A stretch of 64,000 bases of DNA from Streptomyces curacoi (GTDB taxonomy: Bacteria > Actinomycetota > Actinomycetes > Streptomycetales > Streptomycetaceae), in the NCBI RefSeq assembly GCF_001513975.1, contig NZ_KQ947988.1:454104-518103 (forward strand). The letters run 5' to 3'. Shown here piece after piece: positions 1 to 7,464 of this stretch; position 1 is the stretch's first letter, and each line of letters opens with the position of its first letter. A model generated the notes under the pieces. The model ran no database searches. It had not been told where the DNA came from and was given only the letters and a program-made list of their open reading frames with translations. The position numbers and the translations under genes are program-made.

Positions 1-410
1 CCCACCGCAGCGGCTACTGCGGCAGGCTCCTGGATGGATCACGGAGTGTCCGCCCCTAGGTCGCTTGGGGGCGGCCGCTCACCATCCGAAAATTCGCAAG
101 ATCCACCTCCTCCGGCACTTCACCGTCCACAGACGGATCCGGTCCCAGCGGGTGGGCTTGCGGTGGCGACCCATCGGCGCCCCCTTCCACGACACCGCCC
201 AGTAGCCCGGTGGACGGTCCGTCGGAATCGGGCCGGGCCCCGAGGGCGGGGTCCGGACCAGGTCCTTGGAAGGGGGCGCTCCAGCAACCCGGGGCGCCGA
301 TACGGACGTTATCGCTGTCAGGCCGGCTGACCAGGCCGTATCCGCCTCGAACGCAACCACGCGCCCCCGCGCCACGCCACACGCCCCGCGTGGCGCCCAC
401 GGCATGCGAA
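1..410. other. Window edge, no gene assigned
   Basis: I see no convincing coding region here. Open frames on both strands are short, overlap one another and translate to low-complexity Pro/Arg/Gly text without recognisable motifs. The stretch lies downstream of the GuaB-like gene on the minus strand and may hold the untranslated edge of a gene outside the window. Confidence 0.5.
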
Positions 411-441
411 GGGGCCGGTCGCCTCACAGGCGACCGGCCCC
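411..441 (-). terminator. Terminator after the GuaB-like gene
   Basis: A perfect 14-bp GC-rich stem (ggggccggtcgcct / aggcgaccggcccc) with a 3-nt loop lies 17 bp past the stop codon of the GuaB-like gene. No U-tract follows, which is common for Streptomyces terminators. Confidence 0.75.
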
Positions 442-457
442 CATCACGCCGTACGGA

Positions 458-1582
458 CTACCGCATGTGCTGCGAGTCCGCCACCGTGACCTCGACCCGC
501 TGGAACTCCTTCAGCTCGCTGTACCCGGTCGTAGCCATGGCCCGCCGCAGCGCACCGAAGAAGTTCATCGAACCGTCGGGAGTGTGCGACGGCCCCGTCA
601 GCACCTCCTCGATCGTGCCGACCGTCCCCAGGTGGACCTTCTTGCCGCGCGGCAGCTCCTCGTTGACGGCCTCCATGCCCCAGTGGTGGCCCTTGCCCGG
701 CGCGTCCGTGGCGCGGGCGAGCGGGGAGCCCATCATCACGGCGTCCGCGCCGCAGGCGATCGCCTTGGGCAGGTCGCCGGACCAGCCGACGCCACCGTCC
801 GCGATCACGTGCACGTACCGGCCGCCGGACTCGTCCATGTAGTCACGGCGGGCCGCCGCCACGTCAGCGACCGCCGTGGCCATCGGGACCCGGATGCCCA
901 GCACGTTGCGCGTGGTGTGCGCGGCGCCGCCGCCGAAGCCGACCAGGACGCCCGCCGCGCCGGTGCGCATCAGGTGCAGGGCCGCGGTGTAGGTGGCGCA
1001 GCCGCCGACGATCACCGGGACGTCGAGCTCGTAGATGAACTGCTTCAGGTTCAGCGGCTCGTGCGAGGACGAGACGTGCTCCGCGGAGACCGTCGTGCCG
1101 CGGATGACGAAGATGTCCACGCCCGCGTCGACGACCGCCTTGGAGAACTGCGCGGTGCGCTGCGGGGAGAGCGCGGCGGCCGTGACCACGCCGGAGTCGC
1201 GCACCTCCTTGATGCGGGCGCCGATCAGCTCCTCCTTGATGGGAGCGGCGTAGATCTCCTGGAGCCGGCGCGTGGCGGCCTCGGTGGGCAGCTCGGCGAT
1301 CTCGTCGAGGAGCGGCTGCGGGTCCTCGTACCGCGTCCACAGCCCTTCGAGGTTCAGCACGCCGAGGCCGCCGAGCTCGCCGATGCGGATCGCGGTGGCC
1401 GGGGAGACGACCGAGTCCATGGGGGCGGCCAGGAACGGCAGCTCGAAGCGGTAGGCGTCGATCTGCCAGGCGATCGAGACCTCCTTCGGGTCCCGCGTAC
1501 GACGGCTCGGGACGACGGCGATGTCGTCGAAGGCGTACGCCCGGCGGCCGCGCTTGCCGCGCCCGATCTCGATCTCAGTCAC
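458..1582 (-). CDS. GuaB3-type IMP dehydrogenase-related protein
   Basis: A 374-residue TIM-barrel protein of the IMP dehydrogenase/GMP reductase family without the CBS pair found in true GuaB. The GTG at 1582 is chosen because GGGAAAGG lies just upstream and the protein then begins TEIEIGRGKRGRRAY; longer frames are upstream read-through. Barrel motifs APMDSV, ADGGVGWSGDL and the phosphate-binding loop are visible. The loop equivalent to GPGSICTTR of GuaB reads GGGAAHTTR, so the catalytic Cys position is His. Actinobacteria generally carry such a paralogue next to guaB, but its reaction is unsettled. It follows guaB by 116 bp in the same direction with a hairpin between them. Confidence 0.85.
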   Translation of the reverse strand: MTEIEIGRGKRGRRAYAFDDIAVVPSRRTRDPKEVSIAWQIDAYRFELPFLAAPMDSVVSPATAIRIGELGGLGVLNLEGLWTRYEDPQPLLDEIAELPTEAATRRLQEIYAAPIKEELIGARIKEVRDSGVVTAAALSPQRTAQFSKAVVDAGVDIFVIRGTTVSAEHVSSSHEPLNLKQFIYELDVPVIVGGCATYTAALHLMRTGAAGVLVGFGGGAAHTTRNVLGIRVPMATAVADVAAARRDYMDESGGRYVHVIADGGVGWSGDLPKAIACGADAVMMGSPLARATDAPGKGHHWGMEAVNEELPRGKKVHLGTVGTIEEVLTGPSHTPDGSMNFFGALRRAMATTGYSELKEFQRVEVTVADSQHMR

Positions 1583-1641
1583 GTCTGTGGCCTTTCCCTG
1601 ATGCGTTTCAGCGTCTTCCAGTATCGCCGACGGGTACGACA

Positions 1642-1672
1642 AGGGCGGCCCCGGATGCTCCGGGGCCGCCCT
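1642..1672 (-). terminator. Hairpin between guaB and the GuaB-like gene
   Basis: A perfect 13-bp stem (agggcggccccgg / ccggggccgccct) with a 5-nt loop sits 27 bp downstream of the guaB stop. It probably terminates guaB or attenuates read-through into the downstream paralogue. Confidence 0.75.
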
Positions 1673-1698
1673 CGGTACGGCTCACGCGCGCGTGCGCG

Positions 1699-3201
1699 TC
1701 ACTTGCTGCTGTAGTTCGGCGCCTCGACCGTCATCTGGATGTCGTGCGGGTGGCTCTCCTTGAGGCCCGCCGAGGTGATGCGCACGAAGCGGCCCTTGGA
1801 CTCCATCTCCTCGATGGTGGCGGCGCCCACGTAGCCCATGGTCTGGCGCAAACCGCCGACGAGCTGGTGCAGCACGTTGGCCAGCGGGCCGCGGTAGGGC
1901 ACCTGGCCCTCGACACCCTCGGGGACGAGCTTGTCGTCGGAGGCGACCTCCGCCTGGAAGTAGCGGTCCTTGGAGTACGACCTGCCCTGGCCGCGGGACT
2001 GCATCGCGCCGAGCGAGCCCATGCCGCGGTACGACTTGAACTGCTTGCCGTTGATGAACAGCAGCTCGCCCGGGGACTCCTCACAGCCGGCGAGGAGGCT
2101 GCCCAGCATCACGGTGTCGGCGCCGGCGGCCAGCGCCTTGCCGATGTCGCCGGAGTACTGCAGGCCGCCGTCGCCGATCACGGGGATGCCGGCCGGACGG
2201 GCCGCGAGGGAGGCCTCGTAGATGGCGGTGACCTGCGGGACACCGATACCGGCGACCACGCGGGTGGTGCAGATCGAGCCCGGGCCCACACCGACCTTGA
2301 TGCCGTCGACGCCGGCGTCGATGAGTGCCTGGGCGCCGTCGCGGGTGGCGACGTTGCCGCCGATCACGTCGACGTCCACGCTCGACTTGATCTTCGACAT
2401 CCAGCTGAGGGCGTTGCTGTTGTGGCCGTGCGAGGTGTCGACGACCAGGAAGTCCACGCCGGCCGCGGCGAGCGCCTGGGCGCGCTCCAGCGCCTCGGGG
2501 CTGGCGCCGACGGCGGCACCGACGAGGAGGCGGCCCTCGGCGTCCTTGGCGGCGTTGGGGTACTTCTCGGCCTTGACGAAGTCCTTGACGGTGATGAGGC
2601 CCTTGAGGACGCCCGCGTCGTCGACCAGCGGCAGCTTCTCGATCTTGTGCTTGCGCAGCAGCTCCATGGCCTCGACGCCGGAGATGCCCACCTTGCCGGT
2701 GACCAGCGGCATCGGCGTCATGACCTCGCGCACCTGACGGGAGCGGTCCGTCTCGAAGGCCATGTCACGGTTGGTGACGATGCCGAGCAGCTTGCCGGCC
2801 GGGTCGGTGACCGGGACGCCGCTGATGCGGAACTTGGCGCACAGGGCGTCCGCCTCGGCGAGCGTCGCCTCCGGGTGCACCGTGATCGGGTCGGTGACCA
2901 TGCCGGACTCGGACCGCTTCACGAGGTCGACCTGGTTGACCTGGTCCTCGACGGAGAGGTTGCGGTGCAGCACACCGACGCCGCCCAGCCGGGCCATGGC
3001 GATCGCCATCCGGGACTCGGTGACCTTGTCCATGGCGGCGGACAGCAGGGGGATGTTGACCCGGACATTGCGGGAGATGCGGGACGAGGTGTCGACCGCG
3101 TTGGGGAGCACCTCGGATGCGCCCGGCAGCAGCAGCACGTCGTCGTAGGTCAGCCCGAGGGTTGCGAATTTGTCGGGCACTCCGTCGACGTTGGCAGTCA
3201 T
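1699..3201 (-). CDS. guaB: Inosine-5'-monophosphate dehydrogenase
   Basis: A 500-residue IMP dehydrogenase, which oxidises IMP to XMP with NAD+ in the committed step of GTP synthesis. The split TIM barrel begins near TYDDVLLLPG (about residue 18), is interrupted by two CBS domains at about residues 95-215, and resumes with DTSHGHN. The catalytic loop GPGSICTTR carries the active Cys, followed by GDGGLQYSGDI and the flap with RGMGS. Full length for the family. The ATG at 3201 follows a good GGAAGG site. GTP level feeds into Streptomyces development, which fits its place beside shbA and bldM. Confidence 0.97.
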   Translation of the reverse strand: MTANVDGVPDKFATLGLTYDDVLLLPGASEVLPNAVDTSSRISRNVRVNIPLLSAAMDKVTESRMAIAMARLGGVGVLHRNLSVEDQVNQVDLVKRSESGMVTDPITVHPEATLAEADALCAKFRISGVPVTDPAGKLLGIVTNRDMAFETDRSRQVREVMTPMPLVTGKVGISGVEAMELLRKHKIEKLPLVDDAGVLKGLITVKDFVKAEKYPNAAKDAEGRLLVGAAVGASPEALERAQALAAAGVDFLVVDTSHGHNSNALSWMSKIKSSVDVDVIGGNVATRDGAQALIDAGVDGIKVGVGPGSICTTRVVAGIGVPQVTAIYEASLAARPAGIPVIGDGGLQYSGDIGKALAAGADTVMLGSLLAGCEESPGELLFINGKQFKSYRGMGSLGAMQSRGQGRSYSKDRYFQAEVASDDKLVPEGVEGQVPYRGPLANVLHQLVGGLRQTMGYVGAATIEEMESKGRFVRITSAGLKESHPHDIQMTVEAPNYSSK

Positions 3202-3354
3202 GACACCTTCCCCAAATGGCCTTGATCGGTGCGGATGTCCATGCTAACGGGAAGCATGGCTCACTCATTCCACGGTTCTGGGTGACTTCGGGCTTCGTAT
3301 GTTCGTACGGAACCGGGGGGTCACCTGTTCATCCGGGGGCGCCCCAAGGGGGCG

Positions 3355-4032
3355 TCACTGCTCGGCCAGCGCGCGCAGCCTGCTCAGCGCCCTGTGCTGG
3401 GCAACCCGCACAGCACCGGGTGACATTCCCAACATCTGACCCGTCTCCTCGGCCGTCAGCCCCACCGCGATCCTCAGCAGCAACAGCTCCCGCTGGTTCT
3501 CGGGCAGGTTGGCCAGCAGTTTCTTGGCCCACTCGGCGTCGCTGCTCAGCAGCGCCCGCTCCTCCGGGCCGAGGGAGTCGTCCGGGCGTTCCGGCATCTC
3601 GTCGGACGGGACTGCCGTGGATCCCGGATGCCGCATGGCCGCCCGTTGCAGGTCCGCCACCTTGTGCGCGGCGATGGCGAAGACGAACGCCTCGAAGGGG
3701 CGGCCGGTGTCCTTGTAGCGCGGCAGCGCGAGGAGGACGGCGACGCACACCTCCTGGGCGAGGTCCTCCACGAAGTGGCGGGCGTCGCCCGGAAGGCGGG
3801 ACAACCGGGTCCGGCAGTAGCGCAGGGCCAGGGGGTGGACATGCGCGAGCAGATCGTGCGTGGCCTGCTCGTCCCCGTCCACGGCGCGATGGACGAGCGC
3901 ACCGATCGCCCCTGCGGCTTGGGCCGCCTCGTCGTCGCGCATCGGTCCATGGTGCCTTGCGGCCGTGCGGTCCGTGGCATCGCGCCCGATGTTGTGCACC
4001 GAAGCGTTATGAGCAGGTGCGCCGGCACTCAT
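3355..4032 (-). CDS. shbA: ECF sigma factor, ShbA (SigD) type
   Basis: A 225-residue extracytoplasmic-function sigma factor. Region 2 includes DLAQEVCVAVLLALPRY and FEAFVFAIAAHKVAD; region 4 carries LPENQRELLLLRIAVGL and an HTH with EETGQMLGMSPGAVRVAQHRAL. No anti-sigma gene adjoins it. The ATG at 4032 is preferred over the GTG at 4083 because a strong AAGGGGAGG lies just upstream. In S. griseus the orthologue ShbA drives transcription of hrdB, the principal sigma factor gene; the call rests on sequence plus the guaB-shbA-bldM order. It is not an ordinary stress ECF factor in that model, since loss severely impairs growth. Confidence 0.85.
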   Translation of the reverse strand: MSAGAPAHNASVHNIGRDATDRTAARHHGPMRDDEAAQAAGAIGALVHRAVDGDEQATHDLLAHVHPLALRYCRTRLSRLPGDARHFVEDLAQEVCVAVLLALPRYKDTGRPFEAFVFAIAAHKVADLQRAAMRHPGSTAVPSDEMPERPDDSLGPEERALLSSDAEWAKKLLANLPENQRELLLLRIAVGLTAEETGQMLGMSPGAVRVAQHRALSRLRALAEQ

Positions 4033-4194
4033 CCCCTGCGCCCTCCCCTTCCGCTCGACCGACTCGTCCCCGAGAGACTCCACATCTCAAGGATGCGGCA
4101 TCCGCGCCGAAACGAGCAGCGGGCACCCGACGGGCCGCCTTGCCACCCCCGCTCACCTTGCGGTACGCGCGCCGGCCGGCCCTTGGAAAAGCAG

Positions 4195-4220
4195 CCCCGC
4201 CCGCCGCACGGCAGGCGGGG
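4195..4220 (-). terminator. Hairpin after bldM
   Basis: A GC stem (ccccgcccgccg / cggcaggcgggg, one mismatch, 2-nt loop as read) starts 26 bp beyond the bldM stop and is the likely bldM terminator. Confidence 0.6.
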
Positions 4221-4246
4221 ATCCCCGTGCCCCCGCTGAGGCCCAC

Positions 4247-4858
4247 CTACCGGACCAGGCCCCACCGGAAGCCGAGCGCCACCGCGTGCGCCCGGTCCGA
4301 GGCGCCGAGCTTCTTGAACAGGCGTCGGGCGTGCGTCTTGACGGTGTCCTCGGAGAGGAACAGCTCGCGGCCGATCTCGGCGTTGGAGCGGCCGTGGCTC
4401 ATGCCCTCCAGCACCTGGATCTCACGCGCGGTGAGCGTCGGCGCGGCGCCCATCTCGGCGGAGCGCAGCCGGCGCGGGGCGAGCCGCCAGGTGGGGTCGG
4501 CGAGGGCCTGCGTGACGGTGGCGCGCAGCTCGGCGCGCGAGGCGTCCTTGTGCAGATAGCCGCGGGCACCCGCGGCGACCGCGAGGGCCACGCCGTCCAG
4601 GTCCTCGGCGACGGTGAGCATGATGATGCGCGCACCGGGGTCGGCGGACAGCAGCCGCCGCACGGTCTCGACGCCGCCCAGGCCGGGCATGCGTACGTCC
4701 ATCAGAATCAGGTCCGAGCGGTCGGCGCCCCAGCGGCGGAGGACTTCCTCGCCGTTGGCCGCCGTCGTCACACGCTCGACGCCGGGCACGGTCGCGACCG
4801 CGCGGCGGAGCGCCTCTCGGGCAAGCGGGGAGTCGTCGCAGACGAGGACGGATGTCAT
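4247..4858 (-). CDS. bldM: BldM, orphan response regulator of sporulation
   Basis: A 203-residue FixJ/NarL-type response regulator. The receiver domain has DD at residues 8-9, the phosphoacceptor-position Asp54 in LILMDVRMPG and a Lys in GYLHKD. The LuxR-type HTH has LTAREIQVLEGMSHGRSNAEIG and LFLSEDTVKTHARRLF. No sensor kinase adjoins it. The ATG at 4858 gives the standard N-terminus MTSVLVCDDSP. BldM is known to act as a homodimer on early targets and as a heterodimer with WhiI on late sporulation genes, without needing phosphorylation. An exact sigma-BldN promoter lies upstream. Divergence from whiD matches the S. coelicolor arrangement. Confidence 0.95.
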   Translation of the reverse strand: MTSVLVCDDSPLAREALRRAVATVPGVERVTTAANGEEVLRRWGADRSDLILMDVRMPGLGGVETVRRLLSADPGARIIMLTVAEDLDGVALAVAAGARGYLHKDASRAELRATVTQALADPTWRLAPRRLRSAEMGAAPTLTAREIQVLEGMSHGRSNAEIGRELFLSEDTVKTHARRLFKKLGASDRAHAVALGFRWGLVR

Positions 4859-4982
4859 GGCCGCCCTCCGCAGCTGATGCACGTCACCTTGAGCCTCCAG
4901 GCTGGTACGAAATCGTCACCTGTGCGGTCGACCGTCTCGGACACCTGCCCGAGCGCTTGTTCTTTCAACCGCCTCCGCCCTC

Positions 4983-5010
4983 TCAACGACGGTCACTCGA
5001 AAGAGTTACG
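4983..5010 (-). promoter_or_regulatory. sigma-BldN-dependent bldM promoter
   Basis: On the minus strand the sequence reads CGTAAC (5010-5005), 16 bp, CGTTGA (4988-4983). This is the published sigma-BldN consensus with its exact spacing; bldMp1 of S. coelicolor is a known sigma-BldN target. The leader to the bldM ATG would be about 120 nt. Confidence 0.88.
4992..5009. promoter_or_regulatory. Inverted repeat across the bldM -35 and spacer
   Basis: GTcACTC-GAAA-GAGTtAC, with six of seven arm positions paired, overlaps the -35 hexamer and promoter spacer. A protein bound here would block sigma-BldN promoter use. BldD is a known repressor of bldM, but the 4-bp centre does not fit the BldD box well, so the binder is unknown. 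Confidence 0.35.
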
Positions 5011-5239
5011 GGGCTGTGTGCCATCTTCGGCACTCTACGTGAGGGGGTGGACACGGGGCAGACATGCACGACGGACCCTCAATGTTTCATCACAACCCAT
5101 GCCCCATTCAGCCCTTTTTCTTCCCGTTTGTTGGCGTTTGGGGCTAGATTCGCAATGAGTCATATTTTCATCTCCTTAGATCGTAGATGTACGGTCGTAG
5201 ACACCGTATCCGCCCAGAACGGCTACAAGGGGTCACGCA

Positions 5240-5569
5240 ATGGCAGATTTCTCCCGCCTTCCCGGACCGAACGCGGACCTGTGGGACTGGCAGCTGCTGG
5301 CTGCATGTCGCGGGGTGGACAGCTCCCTCTTCTTTCATCCGGAGGGTGAGCGCGGTGCGGCTCGGAGTGCTCGAGAGAACTCGGCCAAGGAGGTCTGCAT
5401 GAGGTGCCCGGTGCGCGCGCAGTGCGCGGCGCACGCGCTGGCGGTACGGGAACCGTACGGCGTGTGGGGCGGCTTGACCGAGGACGAGCGCGAGGAGCTC
5501 ATGGGGCGGGCACGCAACCGGCTGGTGTCGGCGTCGACGACCAGCGCGGAGGCCGGCTCGAACAGCTGA
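5240..5569 (+). CDS. whiD: WhiD, Wbl iron-sulfur sporulation protein
   Basis: A 109-residue WhiB-like protein. The four [4Fe-4S]-ligating cysteines are C23 (AACRG), C53 and C56 (VCMRC) and C62 (AQCAAH), spaced CX29CX2CX5C as in WhiD. The Wbl turn GVWGG follows at about residue 75, then a basic C-terminal tail. The ATG is preceded by AAGGGG. WhiD is required for late sporulation, namely spore-wall thickening and correct septum placement, and binds region 4 of HrdB. The divergent bldM neighbour supports this Wbl paralogue rather than WblA, WhiB or WblE. Confidence 0.93.
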   Translation: MADFSRLPGPNADLWDWQLLAACRGVDSSLFFHPEGERGAARSARENSAKEVCMRCPVRAQCAAHALAVREPYGVWGGLTEDEREELMGRARNRLVSASTTSAEAGSNS

Positions 5570-5587
5570 AGGAACGTTTCTGCAACC

Positions 5588-5607
5588 GGGCACGCGCACG
5601 CGTGCCC
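5588..5607 (+). terminator. whiD terminator
   Basis: A perfect 9-bp stem (gggcacgcg / cgcgtgccc) with a 2-nt gap as written starts 18 bp after whiD and is followed by the T-rich ttactttt, an almost canonical intrinsic terminator. Confidence 0.8.
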
Positions 5608-5638
5608 TTACTTTTGCCAGGGGGCAGTGGCCTTGTCG

Positions 5639-6544
5639 CTATCGGGCGGCGGCTCGCGCCAGCTGCTCCAGCGTCGCCGCCACCGCAGGCACCTGCGCCA
5701 GATCGGGCAGCGTGAGCGCGACGATCTCCCGCCGCACCACCGGCTCCAGCGCCACCATGCGCGCCCCGCGCGGCCGTACCGACTCGACGGCCAGCTGGGG
5801 CAGGACGGCCACGCCCAGGCCGGCGCCCACCAGTCCGACGACCGCCGGATAGTCGTCGGTGGCGAAGTCGATGCGGGGAGTGAAGCCGGCGCTCTCGCAC
5901 ACCTCGATCAACTGCCCTCGGCAGCGCGGGCACCCGGCGATCCACGGCTCGGCCGCGAGGTCCCCGATGGCGACAGCCCTCGAGGGCGCGGTGCGCGCCA
6001 GGCGGTGCCGTTCGGGTACGAGGGCGACGAGACGGTCCGTCAGCAGCGGGCGTACGACGAGGTCGTCCCACTCCTCGGCGCCCGCGGCACCCTCGTACCG
6101 GAAGGCGAGGGCCACGTCGCAGTCGCCCTCGCGCAGCATCTCGACGGACTTCGGCGGCTCGGCCTCCTCCAGGGAGACCCGGGTGCCGGGGTGCGCGGCG
6201 CGCAGGGCGGCGAGGGCGGTCGGGACGAGCGTGGAGCTGCCGCTGGGGAAGGAGACGAGCCGGACCCGGCCCGCCCGCAGTCCCGCGATGGCGGCGACCT
6301 CTTCCTCGGCGGCCGTGAGTCCCGCGAGAATCCCGGCGGCGTGCCGCACCAGCGCCTCACCGGCCTGGGTCAGCCGCATCTCGCGTCCGCTGCGGATCAG
6401 CAGAGGTGTGCCGACGGATGCTTCCAGGGCCTTCATCTGCTGACTGACGGCGGGCTGGGTGCAGCCCAGTTCACGCCCCGCCGCGGAGAAGGATCCGGTG
6501 GCGGCGACGGCACGCAGGACGCGCAGATGGCGGGCTTCGATCAC
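5639..6544 (-). CDS. LysR-family transcriptional regulator
   Basis: A 301-residue LysR regulator. The N-terminal winged HTH (residues 1-60) has FSAAGRELGCTQPAVSQQMKALE, followed by a periplasmic-binding-fold effector domain (about residues 88-295). The GTG at 6544 is used because translation from it starts directly in the conserved HTH; a longer frame reads back through the intergenic region. The gene is divergent from the MOSC gene across 80 bp containing an inverted repeat. By the usual LysR pattern it would control itself and that neighbour. The effector is unknown. Confidence 0.9.
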   Translation of the reverse strand: MIEARHLRVLRAVAATGSFSAAGRELGCTQPAVSQQMKALEASVGTPLLIRSGREMRLTQAGEALVRHAAGILAGLTAAEEEVAAIAGLRAGRVRLVSFPSGSSTLVPTALAALRAAHPGTRVSLEEAEPPKSVEMLREGDCDVALAFRYEGAAGAEEWDDLVVRPLLTDRLVALVPERHRLARTAPSRAVAIGDLAAEPWIAGCPRCRGQLIEVCESAGFTPRIDFATDDYPAVVGLVGAGLGVAVLPQLAVESVRPRGARMVALEPVVRREIVALTLPDLAQVPAVAATLEQLARAAAR

Positions 6545-6571
6545 ACTTCGAGGATAAGCCAGCCTTTGATA

Positions 6572-6591
6572 CGACGCCGAATAATGCGTCG
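6572..6591. promoter_or_regulatory. Inverted repeat between LysR and MOSC genes
   Basis: CGACGC-N8-GCGTCG lies at the centre of the divergent 80-bp gap, in an AT-rich patch. Position and symmetry fit a LysR operator, although the classical T-N11-A core is not obvious. Confidence 0.45.
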
Positions 6592-6624
6592 ACGCTTTGG
6601 CTGCCGGTCGCCTACCGTGCCGCC

Positions 6625-7293
6625 ATGAAGCTTCTCTCTGTGAACCTGGGACGCCCGAAGGCCGTGCCGTACACGGACAACCCGGAGGGGGTGACCGGCA
6701 TCGACAAACGGCCGGTCGAGGGGCCGGTGCGGGTGGCGGCTCCCGGCCCCAAGGGTGTGGCCGGCAGCGGGCTGGCCGGGGACGCGGTGTGCAAGCGGCA
6801 GCACCACGGCGGCGACGACCAGGCCGTGTACGCGATGGCACGCGAGGACCTCGACGACTGGGAGCGCGAGCTGGGACGGCCGCTGGCGAACGGCGGGTTC
6901 GGCGAGAACCTCACGACATCCGGTCTGGATGTGTCCGGCGCGCTGATCGGCGAGCGTTGGCGGATCGGGTCCGACGTCGTGCTGGAGGTCACGTGCAGCC
7001 GTATTCCCTGTCTCACCTTCCAGGGCCATCTGGGTGAGAAGCAGTGGGTGAAGCGGTTCACGGCCAAGGGGGCGCCGGGTGCGTATCTGCGGGTGATCGA
7101 ACCGGGCGAGATCCGTGCGGGCGACGCGATGGAGATCATCCACCGGCCCGGTCACGAGGTGACGGTGGCGCTGCAGTTCCGGGCGGTCACGACGGAGCGG
7201 AAGCTGCTGCCGCGGCTGCTGGCGGCGGGTGAGGCGCTGCATCCGGAGTCGTTGGAGGCGGCGCGGGAGTACGTGGCGAAGTACGGGGTCTGA
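6625..7293 (+). CDS. MOSC domain protein, YiiM-like
   Basis: A 222-residue MOSC protein, related to the C-terminal domain of molybdenum-cofactor sulfurases and to YiiM/MSMEG-type 6-N-hydroxylaminopurine reductases. The hallmarks are a KRQHHGGDDQAVYAM segment (residues 53-67), GFGENLTTSG, and a Cys in EVTCSRIPC that would ligate the cofactor. No Moco-biosynthesis genes adjoin it. The start ATG is clear, and the gene is divergent from the LysR regulator that may control it. Substrate cannot be stated. Confidence 0.85.
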   Translation: MKLLSVNLGRPKAVPYTDNPEGVTGIDKRPVEGPVRVAAPGPKGVAGSGLAGDAVCKRQHHGGDDQAVYAMAREDLDDWERELGRPLANGGFGENLTTSGLDVSGALIGERWRIGSDVVLEVTCSRIPCLTFQGHLGEKQWVKRFTAKGAPGAYLRVIEPGEIRAGDAMEIIHRPGHEVTVALQFRAVTTERKLLPRLLAAGEALHPESLEAAREYVAKYGV

Positions 7294-7464
7294 CGGGACA
7301 TCAGCCGATGGGCCGGGGGCCGCCGGGGCAGGCGGGGATCTGCCGGACCGGCCCTGGCCGGACAGGCCCTAGGGGAAACCCCCGAGGTACAGCAGGGGTT
7401 GGCTCGGGGTCGGCCGGGGGACGCCCCCGATGTCTGGCGGGCGGGGGTCGAGGACGCTCGAAGC

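Larger units (their letters stand above)
4859..5239. other. Divergent bldM-whiD regulatory region
   Basis: 381 bp without a gene, less GC-rich than its surroundings towards whiD. It holds the bldM promoter (4983-5010) and an inverted repeat (4992-5009). Three GACAC pentamers on the plus strand, near 4940, 5050 and 5200, could be WhiA contact sites. I cannot assign the whiD promoter with confidence. Confidence 0.7.

Noticed and set aside
1744..3225. Long plus-strand open frame opposite guaB (493 codons).
   Set aside because: Antisense shadow caused by high GC; translation is His/Gly/Arg/Val-rich without motifs and guaB on the other strand is certain.
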